From Streptomyces sp. A0642 (lineage in GTDB: Bacteria > Actinomycetota > Actinomycetes > Streptomycetales > Streptomycetaceae), in NCBI RefSeq assembly GCF_004795105.1, contig NZ_SSBL01000021.1, forward strand, positions 62,001-126,000: DNA of 64,000 nt, written 5' to 3'. The translations under genes and the position numbers were made by a program. This document shows positions 49,160 through 57,768 of this stretch, in pieces. The notes under the pieces were generated by a model. It had not been told where the DNA came from, did no database searches, and saw nothing but the letters and a program-made list of their open reading frames with translations. Position 1 is the stretch's first letter; each line of letters starts with the position of its first letter.

Positions 49160-50125
49160 TCAGCTCCCGCCGCATTCGTCCAGCAGTTCCCGGAACGCCT
49201 GGGCGACCGCCTCCGGGTACTCCATCATCGCCACGTGCCCGGCGTCGGGCAGTGTCAGCAGTCGCGCATCGCGGAAGGCCGCGGACGCCCTGCGTGCCAT
49301 CCGGAACGAGACGAGCCGGTCCCGTCCGCCGTACACGAGCTGGGTCGGTGCGAGCACCCGCTCGGCCTGACGCCACAGCCCGTGCTGCCCGCCCAGCGTG
49401 TACGCGTCGACGATGCCGCGTGCCGAGCGCGCCATCGCGTCCCAGAAGTACGGCAGCGCCAGCCGCCGCTCCATTTCGGCCACCGCGTCACGGAAGCCGT
49501 CCGCGGAGACACGTGCCGGATCGCCGTAACAGAGTGCCATGACTCCGCGGGTGCGTTGTTCCGCGCCCCAGTCCCGGGTCATCCGGGCGAACAGGGACAC
49601 GATTCCCGGAACGGCGAGCAGCGCGGTCGGCGCGGCCGACAGCTGTACCCGGATCTCGGGGAGCGCGGGCGAGATCAGGGTGAGGGTGCGCACCAGGTCG
49701 GGACGGACCGCGGCGACCCGGATCGCCACCGCGCCGCCCAGCGAGTTGCCGATCAGGTGGACGGGACCGCGGCCTCCGGCATCGAGGAAGCGGATGACCG
49801 CGCGGGCGTGGCCGGTGACCGAGTAGTTGCCGTCGTCCGGCGGCGGGGAGTCGCCGAATCCGGGCAGGTCGACCGCCTCGCAGTTCACCACGTCCTGGAG
49901 CAGCGGCATCAGCGCCGTCCAGTTCTGCGAGGAGCCGCCGAGTCCGTGCACGAAGAGCGCGGGCGGCAGCCCGGCCCGCTCCGGCGGCCTCGAACGGACG
50001 GTCAGCGTCAGCCCGGGCAGCGTGACGGAGCGAAGCCTCTCCCCCTCCGCCACTCTGACGGCGCTCACCGTGGGGGCCACCGCTGCGGCGGCGGCGCGGA
50101 CTCCCGGCAGCTCGGTCGAAGACAT
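49160..50125 (-). CDS. Alpha/beta hydrolase
   Basis: Protein of 321 aa, no signal peptide. The oxyanion HG motif FVHGLGGSSQNW and nucleophile elbow GNSLGG are clear, as is the catalytic His in GHVAMMEYPE. It resembles soluble lipases/esterases or C-C hydrolases. It is first of a two-gene unit with the DUF3152 gene and divergent from the next small gene. Confidence 0.9.
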   Translation of the reverse strand: MSSTELPGVRAAAAAVAPTVSAVRVAEGERLRSVTLPGLTLTVRSRPPERAGLPPALFVHGLGGSSQNWTALMPLLQDVVNCEAVDLPGFGDSPPPDDGNYSVTGHARAVIRFLDAGGRGPVHLIGNSLGGAVAIRVAAVRPDLVRTLTLISPALPEIRVQLSAAPTALLAVPGIVSLFARMTRDWGAEQRTRGVMALCYGDPARVSADGFRDAVAEMERRLALPYFWDAMARSARGIVDAYTLGGQHGLWRQAERVLAPTQLVYGGRDRLVSFRMARRASAAFRDARLLTLPDAGHVAMMEYPEAVAQAFRELLDECGGS

Positions 50126-50235
50126 GCGGCAATGTTACGAGACGATCACACCCTGGTTCATGTGTTCGCCGTCACAGATCGCATGGCGGCTTCTGGGGGT
50201 ACCTCCTAGGCTCGGAGGCAAGGAAGGGAGTCCCC

Positions 50236-50451
50236 ATGACGGTCGACCCCAGTGACCCGGAGACCTTCGACGACGTCCAGCCGGACGAACCCGGCCCCGA
50301 GGCGCCCGACGCCGACGCCGCCGAACAGCAGGCCGATCTGCGTCCGGAGGACGACGAACCGCTCACGGACGTCCAGCGGGACCGCGCGAACGAGGCGGAT
50401 GCGGCGGAGCAGGCCCGCGTCGTCCCCCAGGACGAGGACGATTACCGCTGA
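50236..50451 (+). CDS. Small acidic protein (71 aa)
   Basis: Protein of 71 aa, extremely acidic (Asp/Glu-rich, no Cys, few hydrophobics) and probably disordered. The ATG at 50236 follows AAGGAAGGGAG. I do not recognise a family. It is a separate small unit between the hydrolase and TetR genes. Confidence 0.7.
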   Translation: MTVDPSDPETFDDVQPDEPGPEAPDADAAEQQADLRPEDDEPLTDVQRDRANEADAAEQARVVPQDEDDYR

Positions 50452-50619
50452 TACGCCCCGCTATGCGGCAGGGGGTGCGGAAACTGTGGCTACCGCGGGC
50501 GTCCGGTCCGTGAAATTCTGCGTCCGCGCCGCGCATACCCGGGTTACCCAAAAGTACGATGTCGGTATGGCGCAGCGTGCACCGAACTGCTGGGTCCGAT
50601 CACAATTTTGGGAGGCGGC

Positions 50620-51261
50620 GTGACAGCCATCGAGCAGACCGAGGCGGCGCGCCCGCGGGGCACTCGTCTGCCCCGCCGCGCCCGACGCAATCAGCTTCTG
50701 GGGGCCGCGCAGGAGGTCTTCGTCGCCCAGGGGTACCACTCCGCGGCGATGGACGACATCGCGGAGCGGGCCGGGGTCAGCAAACCGGTGCTCTACCAGC
50801 ACTTCCCGGGCAAGCTGGAGCTCTATCTGGCCCTGCTCGACCAGCACTGCGAGTCGCTGCTCCTGGCGGTGCGCACGGCCCTGGCCTCGACCACCGACAA
50901 CAAGCTGCGCGTGGCCGCCACGATGGACGCCTATTTCGCGTACGTGGAGGACGAGGGCGGCGCCTTCCGCCTGGTCTTCGAGTCGGACCTGACCAACGAG
51001 CCCGCCGTGCGTGAGCGGGTCGACCGGGTCTCCCTCCAGTGCGCCGAGGCGATCTCCGACGTGATCGCGGGTGACACGGGGCTGTCCAAGGACGAGTCCA
51101 TGCTGCTCGCGGTCGGGCTGGGCGGGGTGTCCCAGGTGGTGGCCCGCTACTGGCTCTCCAGCCGGTCCGCCATCCCGCGCGACACGGCGGTGCAGCTCCT
51201 CACCTCGCTGGCCTGGCGGGGCATCGCGGGCTTCCCGCTGCACGGTCTCGATCAGCACTGA
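50620..51261 (+). CDS. TetR/AcrR family transcriptional regulator
   Basis: Regulator of 213 aa with an N-terminal TetR helix-turn-helix over about residues 20-65 (LLGAAQEVF ... AGVSKPVLYQHF). The GTG at 50620 has GGGAGG upstream and is preferred over the TTG at 50608. The ligand domain is of the type found in the conserved actinobacterial orthologue beside DUF3107 and the DEAD-box helicase. Its targets are not visible here. Confidence 0.9.
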   Translation: MTAIEQTEAARPRGTRLPRRARRNQLLGAAQEVFVAQGYHSAAMDDIAERAGVSKPVLYQHFPGKLELYLALLDQHCESLLLAVRTALASTTDNKLRVAATMDAYFAYVEDEGGAFRLVFESDLTNEPAVRERVDRVSLQCAEAISDVIAGDTGLSKDESMLLAVGLGGVSQVVARYWLSSRSAIPRDTAVQLLTSLAWRGIAGFPLHGLDQH

Positions 51262-51392
51262 GCGGGCGGCCGGAGCCGGTGTTCGCTGCGGGCGTTGCCC
51301 GCGGCGCCCTGCCCGGTCCCCTCAGCGGGCTAATGTGTGCTGCGTACGGCGCGGTTCACCGCGCAGGGACTGACCGTCGGAGGGACATAGCC

Positions 51393-51620
51393 GTGGAGGT
51401 CAAGATCGGGGTGCAGCACACGCCCCGGGAGATCGTTCTGGAGAGCGGGCTTTCCGCCGAAGAGGTCGAGAGCGCGGTTTCCGAGGCTCTCGCCGGCAAG
51501 GCGCAGCTGCTCAGCCTCACGGACGAGAAGGGCCGCAAGGTCCTGGTGCCGGCCGACCGGATCGCCTACGTGGAGATCGGCGAGCCCAGCACGCGACGGG
51601 TGGGGTTCGGCGCGCTGTAG
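51393..51620 (+). CDS. DUF3107 family protein
   Basis: Protein of 75 aa beginning VEVKIGVQHTPREIV, matching the actinobacterial DUF3107 family (the 9.4-kDa TB9.4-type antigen in mycobacteria). It is cytoplasmic and of unknown function. The GTG at 51393 has GGAGGG eight bases upstream. A hairpin terminator follows at 51649-51683. Confidence 0.9.
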   Translation: MEVKIGVQHTPREIVLESGLSAEEVESAVSEALAGKAQLLSLTDEKGRKVLVPADRIAYVEIGEPSTRRVGFGAL

Positions 51621-51648
51621 CACGTCCGGGCACATCAGAGACCGTGGA

Positions 51649-51683
51649 AGCGGCCCGGCGGGGATTCTCCCCGCCGGGCCGCT
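51649..51683 (+). terminator. Hairpin terminator after DUF3107 gene
   Basis: A perfect 15-bp stem (AGCGGCCCGGCGGGG and complement) has a five-base loop and is followed by TTCC. Confidence 0.85.
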
Positions 51684-51813
51684 TTCCGTTGCGCGCGGGT
51701 TTCCGTGCGGCGGCCGAGCGAAGCCTGTGCGCGGGAGGGTTGTCCGCCGCCGCCCGGGGGTAGTACGGCCTACGACCGATTTGCCCGCCCTCCCACCTGC
51801 GAGGTGATCGTCT

Positions 51814-52086
51814 GTGATCTTGGAAACCCTGGGCTCCGTCGTGCTGGGACTCGTCCTCGCCTGGACGGCCCTGCGCGCCCTCTCGCCCCGTCTCCCGTCC
51901 CGCCGCGTCGTGCTCGGCACCGGTGCGCTGGGGGCCCTGTTCGGGGCCTGGCTCACGCACTCGGTGCTGGGGCCGGGGCACGAGGCGGCGACCCTGGTGG
52001 GTTCGGTGCTGATCGCCGCGGTGACGCTGTCCCTGCTGCTGAGGCCGCGCGGCAGCCGCCGGCTCAGCCGGTCGGCGGCGGCCTGA
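51814..52086 (+). CDS. Small integral membrane protein
   Basis: Protein of 90 aa with two or three hydrophobic helices (about 3-20, 32-52, 58-77) and a basic C-terminal tail. The GTG at 51814 is the first start in frame and a GAGGTGA lies upstream. It occupies the position of the small membrane-protein gene (Rv3209-like) in the mycobacterial order. Function unknown. Confidence 0.75.
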   Translation: MILETLGSVVLGLVLAWTALRALSPRLPSRRVVLGTGALGALFGAWLTHSVLGPGHEAATLVGSVLIAAVTLSLLLRPRGSRRLSRSAAA

Positions 52087-52124
52087 CGCCCGCCCGGGAA
52101 GGCCCCCGGCTGTCCGCGGGGGTG

Positions 52125-52859
52125 TTACGCCGCGAGCCCCAGGGCGGCCATCCGCTTGGTGTGCGCCTCGGTGATCCGGGAGAACATCCGGCCGACCTCG
52201 GCCAGGTCGAACCCGTCGGCCACCCCGCCCACCAGCATGGTCGACAGCGCGTCACGGTCGGCCACCACGCGCTGGGCCTGCGAGAGCGCCTCGCCCATCA
52301 GCCGGCGCGCCCACAGCGCGAGCCGGCCGCCGAGCCTCGGGTCCGCCTCGATCGCCGCACGCACCTTCTCGACCGCGAAGTTGCCGTGCCCCGTGTCGTC
52401 GAGGACGGCGAGGACGAGGGAACGGGTGTCCGAATCGAGCCGGGCCGCGACCTCACGGTAGAAGTCGCTGGCGATCGAGTCGCCGACGTAGGCCTTCACC
52501 AGGCCCTCCAGCCAGTCCGAGGGCGCCGTCTGACGGTGGAAGTCGTCGAGGGCCTTGGCGAAGGGCTCCATGGCTCCGGTCGGCTCCACATCGATCGCGG
52601 TCAGCCGGTCCGTCAACCGCTCGAAGTGGTGGAATTCCGCGGCCGCCATCTTGGCCAGCTCCGCCTTGTCGGCCAGGGTCGGCGCCAGTTTCGCGTCCTC
52701 GGCGAGCCGCTCGAAGGCCGCCAGTTCCCCGTAGGCGAGCGCTCCCAGCAGATCGACGACGGCGGCCCGGTACTGGGGCTCGGCGGACGCGGTGGCCCAG
52801 TCCTGGTCGGCGATTCTGGTGGATGCGGGGGCTTCAGTGGCGTTGTCAGGCGTCTCCAT
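52125..52859 (-). CDS. Ferritin-like fold protein (MiaE-like)
   Basis: Protein of 244 aa, all-helical. Pairs of carboxylate and His residues in YGELAAFERL and AAEFHHFERL suggest a di-iron ferritin-like fold, and the actinobacterial family is often annotated as a tRNA-hydroxylating-like (MiaE-type) protein. The ATG at 52859 was chosen over the extended frame. It is convergent with the 51814 gene and divergent from the DEAD-box helicase gene. Confidence 0.85.
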   Translation of the reverse strand: METPDNATEAPASTRIADQDWATASAEPQYRAAVVDLLGALAYGELAAFERLAEDAKLAPTLADKAELAKMAAAEFHHFERLTDRLTAIDVEPTGAMEPFAKALDDFHRQTAPSDWLEGLVKAYVGDSIASDFYREVAARLDSDTRSLVLAVLDDTGHGNFAVEKVRAAIEADPRLGGRLALWARRLMGEALSQAQRVVADRDALSTMLVGGVADGFDLAEVGRMFSRITEAHTKRMAALGLAA

Positions 52860-53243
52860 GAACCGCAGAATAGCCCGCCCGTCGCGGGGTGGAGGGGTCC
52901 GGCCGCCGACCGGCCTCACACCGTTCCGATGAATTCGCCCAACACAGATGCGCGAATCCGGGGTACAGTGGTATTGCGCTTACTGAGCATTTTGCAACTG
53001 CTCGTTGCGCGAAATTGAATGAGGATGCCCGGTCGGAGGCCCGATCGGCTCCGACCCGACAGCCCTCCACGCGGTGCGTACGACACGTACGACCGCCGCT
53101 GAGGGTCCCCTCAGCGGCACGAGCGCTCGAGCGACGGCAGTGGTCCCGCGCCACCCGGCCCCTCCACGGCCGGATGACCAACCCCGGCACGGTACGACCC
53201 CCTTCGTTCGCCTCGGACCGCGTTTCACAGAAGAGGCAGCACC
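52860..53243 (+). other. Long leader of DEAD-box helicase gene
   Basis: A 384-bp divergent region between the ferritin-like gene and the CTG-start helicase gene. It contains TACAGT (52964-52969, possible -10), an AT-richer patch at about 52970-53025, and the CCGCTGAGGG hairpin at 53096-53117. DEAD-box helicase genes frequently carry long regulated leaders. A frame at 52889-53296 is open but shows no coding character. Confidence 0.45.
53096..53117 (+). promoter_or_regulatory. Stem-loop in DEAD-box helicase leader
   Basis: A perfect 10-bp stem (CCGCTGAGGG and complement) with a two-base loop, 127 bases upstream of the inferred start codon. There is no U tract, so it is more likely a regulatory or stability element than a terminator. 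Confidence 0.55.
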
Positions 53244-55259
53244 CTGACTACGTTCCGAGACCTCGGGATCCTTTCCGAGACGGCCGAAGCCCTTGAGGCG
53301 GTCGGCATCACGTCCCCGTTCCCCATCCAGGAGATGACGCTCCCCGTAGCGCTCTCCGGCTCCGATGTCATCGGACAGGCCAAGACCGGCACCGGCAAGA
53401 CGCTCGGTTTCGGCCTGCCGCTGCTGGAGCGCGTCACCGTCCTCGCGGACGTCGAGGCCGGCCGGGCCAAGCCCGAGAAGCTGACCGACGCCCCGCAGGC
53501 GCTGATCGTCGTCCCCACCCGCGAGCTCTGCCAGCAGGTCACCAACGACCTGCAGACCGCCGGCAAGGTACGTAACGTCCGCGTTCTCGCCATCTACGGC
53601 GGCCGTGCGTACGAGCCCCAGGTCGAGGCCCTCAAGAAGGGCGTCGACGTGATCGTCGGCACCCCGGGCCGGCTTCTCGACCTGGCCGGCCAGCGCAAGC
53701 TCGACCTGTCGCACGTCCGCGCCCTCGTCCTCGACGAGGCCGACGAGATGCTCGACCTGGGCTTCCTGCCCGACGTCGAGCGCATCATCACGATGCTGCC
53801 CGCGAAGCGCCAGACGATGCTGTTCTCGGCGACCATGCCGGGCGCGGTCATCAGCCTCGCGCGCCGCTACATGTCGCAGCCGACCCACATCAACGCCACG
53901 TCGCCCGACGACGAGGGCACGACGGTCAAGAACACCGCGCAGTACGTCTACCGCGCGCACAACATGGACAAGCCCGAGATGGTCTCGCGCATCCTGCAGG
54001 CCAACGGCCGCGGGCTCGCGATGATCTTCTGCCGCACCAAGCGCACCGCGGCCGACATCGCCGAGCAGCTGGAGAAGCGCGGTTTCGCCTCGGGCGCCGT
54101 CCACGGCGACCTCGGCCAGGGCGCCCGCGAGCAGGCGCTGCGCGCCTTCCGCAACGGCAAGGTCGACGTTCTGGTCTGCACCGACGTCGCGGCCCGCGGT
54201 ATCGACGTCGAGGGTGTCACCCACGTCATCAACTACCAGTCGCCCGAGGACGAGAAGACCTATCTGCACCGGATCGGCCGCACCGGCCGCGCGGGTGCCA
54301 AGGGCATCGCGATCACGCTGGTCGACTGGGACGACATCCCGCGCTGGCAGCTGATCAACAAGGCCCTGGACCTGAAGTTCCCGGACCCGCCGGAGACGTA
54401 CTCCACGTCCCCGCACCTGTACGAGGAGCTCGACATCCCGGCCGGCACCAAGGGTGTCCTGCCGCGCACCGAGCGGACCCGTGCGGGTCTGCGGGCCGAG
54501 GAGATCGAGGACCTGGGCGAGACGGGCGGCCGCGGCCGCAAGTCCGCCGCCGCGGCGGCCCCCGCGGTCCGCGAGGAGCGGCCCCCGCGTACGCCGCGTC
54601 AGCGTCGTCGCACCCGGGGCGGTTCTGCCGCGGAGGAGGGCGCCGTGACGGTGCCCGCTCCGTCCACGGAGATCGTGGAGGCTCCCGAGGCCACCGACAG
54701 CCCGTCCGAGGCGCGCACCCCGCGCCGCCGCCGGCGCGGCCGGGTCGGCGCCGCGGACATCGCCGCCGAGGCAGCGGTGGCCGTGGTGGACGCTCCCGCC
54801 GTGGTCAGCGAGCCCGAGGCCGAGGCCGAGCCGAAGAAGCGGACGAGGACCAGGGCGGCCAAGGCCGCAGCCGAGGTCGTGGCCGAGGTCGTCGCCGACG
54901 CCGCGCCCGAGGCGGAGCCGGTGGGCGAGGCCAAGCCGCGCCGCCGCCGTGCCCGGGCCGCCAAGCCGGTGACGGAGGAGGCCGGCTTCCAGACCGCCCC
55001 CGTGGCCGAGACCGTGGTCGAGGCGGTGGCGGTCACCAAGCCCCGCCGCCGCACCCGGGTGATCAAGCCCGTCGAGGACGAGGTCGACTTCCAGATCGCG
55101 CCGATCGCCGAGCCCGAGCCGGACTCCAGGGCGCGCCGTCGCCCCCGTACGGCCGCGAAGCCGAAGACGGAGGCCGTGGCCGAGACCCTGACCGAGGGCG
55201 AGGCCAAGCCGCGCCGCCGCCGGGCCCCGCGTGCCGCCGCCGCGAAGTCCGAGGGCTGA
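53244..55259 (+). CDS. DEAD-box ATP-dependent RNA helicase (CTG start)
   Basis: RNA helicase of 671 aa. The Q motif at about residues 18-29 (AVGITSPFPIQ) lies upstream of the first in-frame ATG (53334). Reading back from that ATG to the stop at 53175 there is no ATG, GTG or TTG; the only reasonable start is CTG at 53244, with GAGG seven bases upstream. Walker A AKTGTGKT lies at 46-53, and VLDEADEML, LFSATMPG and HRIGRTGRAG complete the core. Residues after about 400 are a long Arg/Ala/Glu tail with RRRRRAP-like basic repeats, likely RNA-binding. It is RhlE/DeaD-like and probably acts in RNA structure remodelling under cold or stress. Confidence 0.93.
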   Translation: MTTFRDLGILSETAEALEAVGITSPFPIQEMTLPVALSGSDVIGQAKTGTGKTLGFGLPLLERVTVLADVEAGRAKPEKLTDAPQALIVVPTRELCQQVTNDLQTAGKVRNVRVLAIYGGRAYEPQVEALKKGVDVIVGTPGRLLDLAGQRKLDLSHVRALVLDEADEMLDLGFLPDVERIITMLPAKRQTMLFSATMPGAVISLARRYMSQPTHINATSPDDEGTTVKNTAQYVYRAHNMDKPEMVSRILQANGRGLAMIFCRTKRTAADIAEQLEKRGFASGAVHGDLGQGAREQALRAFRNGKVDVLVCTDVAARGIDVEGVTHVINYQSPEDEKTYLHRIGRTGRAGAKGIAITLVDWDDIPRWQLINKALDLKFPDPPETYSTSPHLYEELDIPAGTKGVLPRTERTRAGLRAEEIEDLGETGGRGRKSAAAAAPAVREERPPRTPRQRRRTRGGSAAEEGAVTVPAPSTEIVEAPEATDSPSEARTPRRRRRGRVGAADIAAEAAVAVVDAPAVVSEPEAEAEPKKRTRTRAAKAAAEVVAEVVADAAPEAEPVGEAKPRRRRARAAKPVTEEAGFQTAPVAETVVEAVAVTKPRRRTRVIKPVEDEVDFQIAPIAEPEPDSRARRRPRTAAKPKTEAVAETLTEGEAKPRRRRAPRAAAAKSEG

Positions 55260-55280
55260 GCGCACCCCGTGTGACGACTG

Positions 55281-55317
55281 CCGGACGGGCCCGAGGGATT
55301 CCCTCGGGCCCGTCCGG
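55281..55317. terminator. Hairpin terminator after DEAD-box gene
   Basis: A perfect 17-bp stem (CCGGACGGGCCCGAGGG and complement) has a three-base loop, 22 bp after the helicase stop. Confidence 0.88.
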
Positions 55318-55509
55318 CGTTCCCGGCGCGCGTGGAGGGCCCGCCCCGGCCATCCCGGCGTGGCCCCGAGTGCCGTCCGGCGTACACGGCATGCCCGGCC
55401 CGGGTGCCCGCCCTGCCCCCGCCCCGCGCAACGGACGGACGCCGGACTCGGGCCCGTCCCGCGCCCGTGTGACGGCAACGGCCGCCCGCCGGAGCCGTAA
55501 CCTCGTGCC

Positions 55510-56355
55510 ATGAGCAGGCCACCCACCTTCATCCCGCCCCCCTGCGCCCGCTCCCGTGCGCTGCGCACCGAACGCGGGGACTTCGCCGTGCTGGACGCGG
55601 TCCCGCGTACGCCCCCGCGCGGCACCGTCCTCCTGCTGCCCGGGTACACCGGCAGCAAGGAGGACTTCATCGCGCTGCTCCAGCCGCTCGCCGACGCCGG
55701 CTACCGGGCCGTCACGGTCGACGGGCGCGGGCAGTACGAGACCGACGGGACTGACCGTCAAGAGACGTACGCGCAGGGCGAGTTGGCTCGCGACGTACTG
55801 GCCCAGGCAGCCGCGCTCGGCCTCGGCGACGGCGCGGTCGACCTGCTCGGCCACTCACTCGGCGGGCAGATCGCGCGTGCGGCCGTGCTCCTGGACCCCG
55901 CACCCTTCCGCTCGCTCACCCTGATGTCCTCCGGCCCCGCCGAGGTCGTCGAGGCCCAGAAGGTCAAGCTGAAGATCCTCGGTGACGCCCTCGCGACGAT
56001 GAGCATGGACGACGTCTGGGACGCCATGCGCGCCTTCGAACCGCCGGCCGAGGCGGAGACGGGCGGCGAGGACCTGCGGCGGCGCTGGCTGCGCCACCGG
56101 CCCGCGCAGCTGATCGCCACCGGCCGGCAGCTGGCCGCCGAGCCGGACCGGGTGGCGGAGCTGGCCGCCACGGGACTGCCCGTCCATGTGATCTCCGGCG
56201 AGCGCGACGACGTCTGGCCGGTACCCCTCCTCGACGAGACGGCGGTACGCCTCGGCGCGCGCCGGACCCGGATCGAGGGTGCCGAGCACTCCCCGAACAC
56301 GGACCGGCCGGAGCCGACGGCCGCCGCACTCGTCTCCTTCTGGGACAGCCTGTAG
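55510..56355 (+). CDS. Alpha/beta hydrolase
   Basis: Protein of 281 aa, cytoplasmic. The nucleophile elbow GHSLGGQ places Ser at about 116; the oxyanion LPGYTGSKED, the Asp in SGERDDVWP and His in GAEHSPNTD complete a triad. Substrate unknown. The upstream gap 55318-55509 holds no clear gene. It is convergent with the NYN gene, with 43 bp between the stops. Confidence 0.9.
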   Translation: MSRPPTFIPPPCARSRALRTERGDFAVLDAVPRTPPRGTVLLLPGYTGSKEDFIALLQPLADAGYRAVTVDGRGQYETDGTDRQETYAQGELARDVLAQAAALGLGDGAVDLLGHSLGGQIARAAVLLDPAPFRSLTLMSSGPAEVVEAQKVKLKILGDALATMSMDDVWDAMRAFEPPAEAETGGEDLRRRWLRHRPAQLIATGRQLAAEPDRVAELAATGLPVHVISGERDDVWPVPLLDETAVRLGARRTRIEGAEHSPNTDRPEPTAAALVSFWDSL

Positions 56356-56398
56356 GCGGCACCGGGGCGACGGCGGCGTCCCACGGGGCAGGCGGTCG

Positions 56399-57286
56399 TC
56401 AGTACTGCGCCTGGAGGTGCTGCCAGAACCCGTCGCGCAGCGCCCGGCGCAGGGGGGCGTGGCCGCGCAGCGAGTGCTGGAGCAGCCGCTCGGCCTCGAC
56501 CAGCAGGTCCTGGTCCACGGAGCCCGGCAGATACGGGTGTCCCGGCAGCAGGTCGGCGAGGGACTCCCGGCCGCGCGCGGAGAGCCAGGTGGCGGCGATC
56601 TGCGCACCGACGAAGCGGACGTCCTCGCGCGAGGGCGCGGGGGTGTCGTCCTCGTAGGTGGTGACGGGGCGTCTGGTCACGTAGGGGCGGCAGAAGTCCA
56701 GATCGAACGTGCGCTGGCTGTCCACCTCCCAGAGCAGTGGCTCTGCCTGGTTGCGGCCTTCCGCGGCCTCGATGCCCCACAGGTGCACCCGGGCCCCGTA
56801 GCCCTGCGCGGCCTCGACGGCCGACACCAGGTCCTCGTCGCCGCCGACCAGCGCGGCGTCGCTGATGGCGCGGTGCCTGGCGAGGGATTCGAGGTCGGTG
56901 CGGATGAGCGAGTCGACGCCCTTCTGCTGGTTGTTGGCGTTGAGGTTGCCCAGTCTGACCTTGACGTCGGGGAGTTCGGCGATGGACTGCTGCTCGACGG
57001 TGTGGATCCGGCGCCGGGCCCCGTCGTACCAGTACACGCGCAGCAGTCTGCTGTCCGCGAAGATGGTGCGGGCCTTGTCGATGAAGGCCTCGATCAGCCC
57101 TTCTGCGTCCAGGTCGAAGGAGCGCCGGTCCTCGGTCCCGGTGACGAGCAGCCCGGCCGCGGCGTACACATAGCCCGCGTCCACGAAGATCGCGTGGGTC
57201 GACGGGGTCTTCGACACCTCGGCGAGCACCCGCTGGAGCAGTGCGTTGGTGCGGTCCAGGCGGTCGGCGATCTCTGCCTCGCTCAT
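56399..57286 (-). CDS. NYN domain protein (PIN-like nuclease)
   Basis: Protein of 295 aa with an N-terminal coiled stretch and a PIN-like NYN domain. Acidic residues typical of metal-dependent RNases are present: Asp36 in VDAGYVY, Asp in KGVDSLIRTDL and the GGDEDL motif. A C-terminal helical segment of unknown type follows. The ATG at 57286 begins the coding frame. It is probably an RNA-processing or RNA-decay nuclease. Confidence 0.88.
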   Translation of the reverse strand: MSEAEIADRLDRTNALLQRVLAEVSKTPSTHAIFVDAGYVYAAAGLLVTGTEDRRSFDLDAEGLIEAFIDKARTIFADSRLLRVYWYDGARRRIHTVEQQSIAELPDVKVRLGNLNANNQQKGVDSLIRTDLESLARHRAISDAALVGGDEDLVSAVEAAQGYGARVHLWGIEAAEGRNQAEPLLWEVDSQRTFDLDFCRPYVTRRPVTTYEDDTPAPSREDVRFVGAQIAATWLSARGRESLADLLPGHPYLPGSVDQDLLVEAERLLQHSLRGHAPLRRALRDGFWQHLQAQY

Positions 57287-57369
57287 GTGGGCCTCGTCGC
57301 GGAGACCGTCGTCCGCGCATGGTCGATTACCTGCTGGTACTTAGACATCCAAAAAATTTCCTTAGCGTA

Positions 57370-57396
57370 GGGAATGATTGCCGAGGGCAAGCCGTT
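57370..57396 (+). promoter_or_regulatory. SigR-type promoter of small gene
   Basis: GGGAAT (57370-57375), exactly 18 bases, then GTT (57394-57396), a perfect match to the SigR consensus. It reads toward the 50-aa gene whose ATG is 112 bases downstream. Confidence 0.75.
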
Positions 57397-57507
57397 GTAC
57401 TCCCTGTGGGGCGCAAGACAGAGATGCCTGCGCTCCTCATCCTTGCGGACGGGCCACCCGTCCTCCCAGTAGTTCTCCAGCAGGAGGATCAGACGAAGGG
57501 AAGCCAT

Positions 57508-57660
57508 ATGCGCTTCGAGATCATGCGACTCGACGATGTCGACGGTACCGCCGTGGACAGCACCGTCGTGGACGCCGCCTCCGTCAACCGGATCGTGCAG
57601 CAGGCCGCGGCAATCGGCCAGCGCATCTATATCCGCCCGGCCGAGAACTCGGCTTCGTAA
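57508..57660 (+). CDS. Small conserved-type protein (50 aa)
   Basis: Protein of 50 aa beginning MRFEIMRLDDVDGTAVDST, with an amphipathic helix SVNRIVQQAAAIGQRIYIRP. The ATG at 57508 follows GAAGGGAAG. It resembles small Streptomyces hypothetical proteins that I recall, but no function is known. The SigR-type promoter upstream suggests a thiol-stress role. Confidence 0.75.
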   Translation: MRFEIMRLDDVDGTAVDSTVVDAASVNRIVQQAAAIGQRIYIRPAENSAS

Positions 57661-57719
57661 CGCATTTCGCGGACGTGGACGACGCCGGCAGGCGATGACG
57701 CCGGCGTGACAAAGACGAG

Positions 57720-57750
57720 GCGCCCCGCACGGAAGATCCGTGCGGGGCGC
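57720..57750. terminator. Bidirectional hairpin terminator
   Basis: A perfect 13-bp stem (GCGCCCCGCACGG and complement) has a five-base loop, between the small gene and the leftward marC gene. Confidence 0.85.
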
Positions 57751-57768
57751 TGTGGTGTCCGGGTCCGG

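Noticed and set aside
52889..53296. 135-codon ORF in the DEAD-box helicase leader
   Set aside because: No coding GC pattern and it overlaps the helicase start region in another frame; more likely untranslated leader.
57283..57507. 74-codon leftward ORF starting at the same CATATG as the 50-aa gene and overlapping the NYN start by ATGA
   Set aside because: Codon third positions are unusually AT-rich, there is no ribosome site, and it is antisense to the SigR-type promoter and leader of the 50-aa gene. No family recognised.
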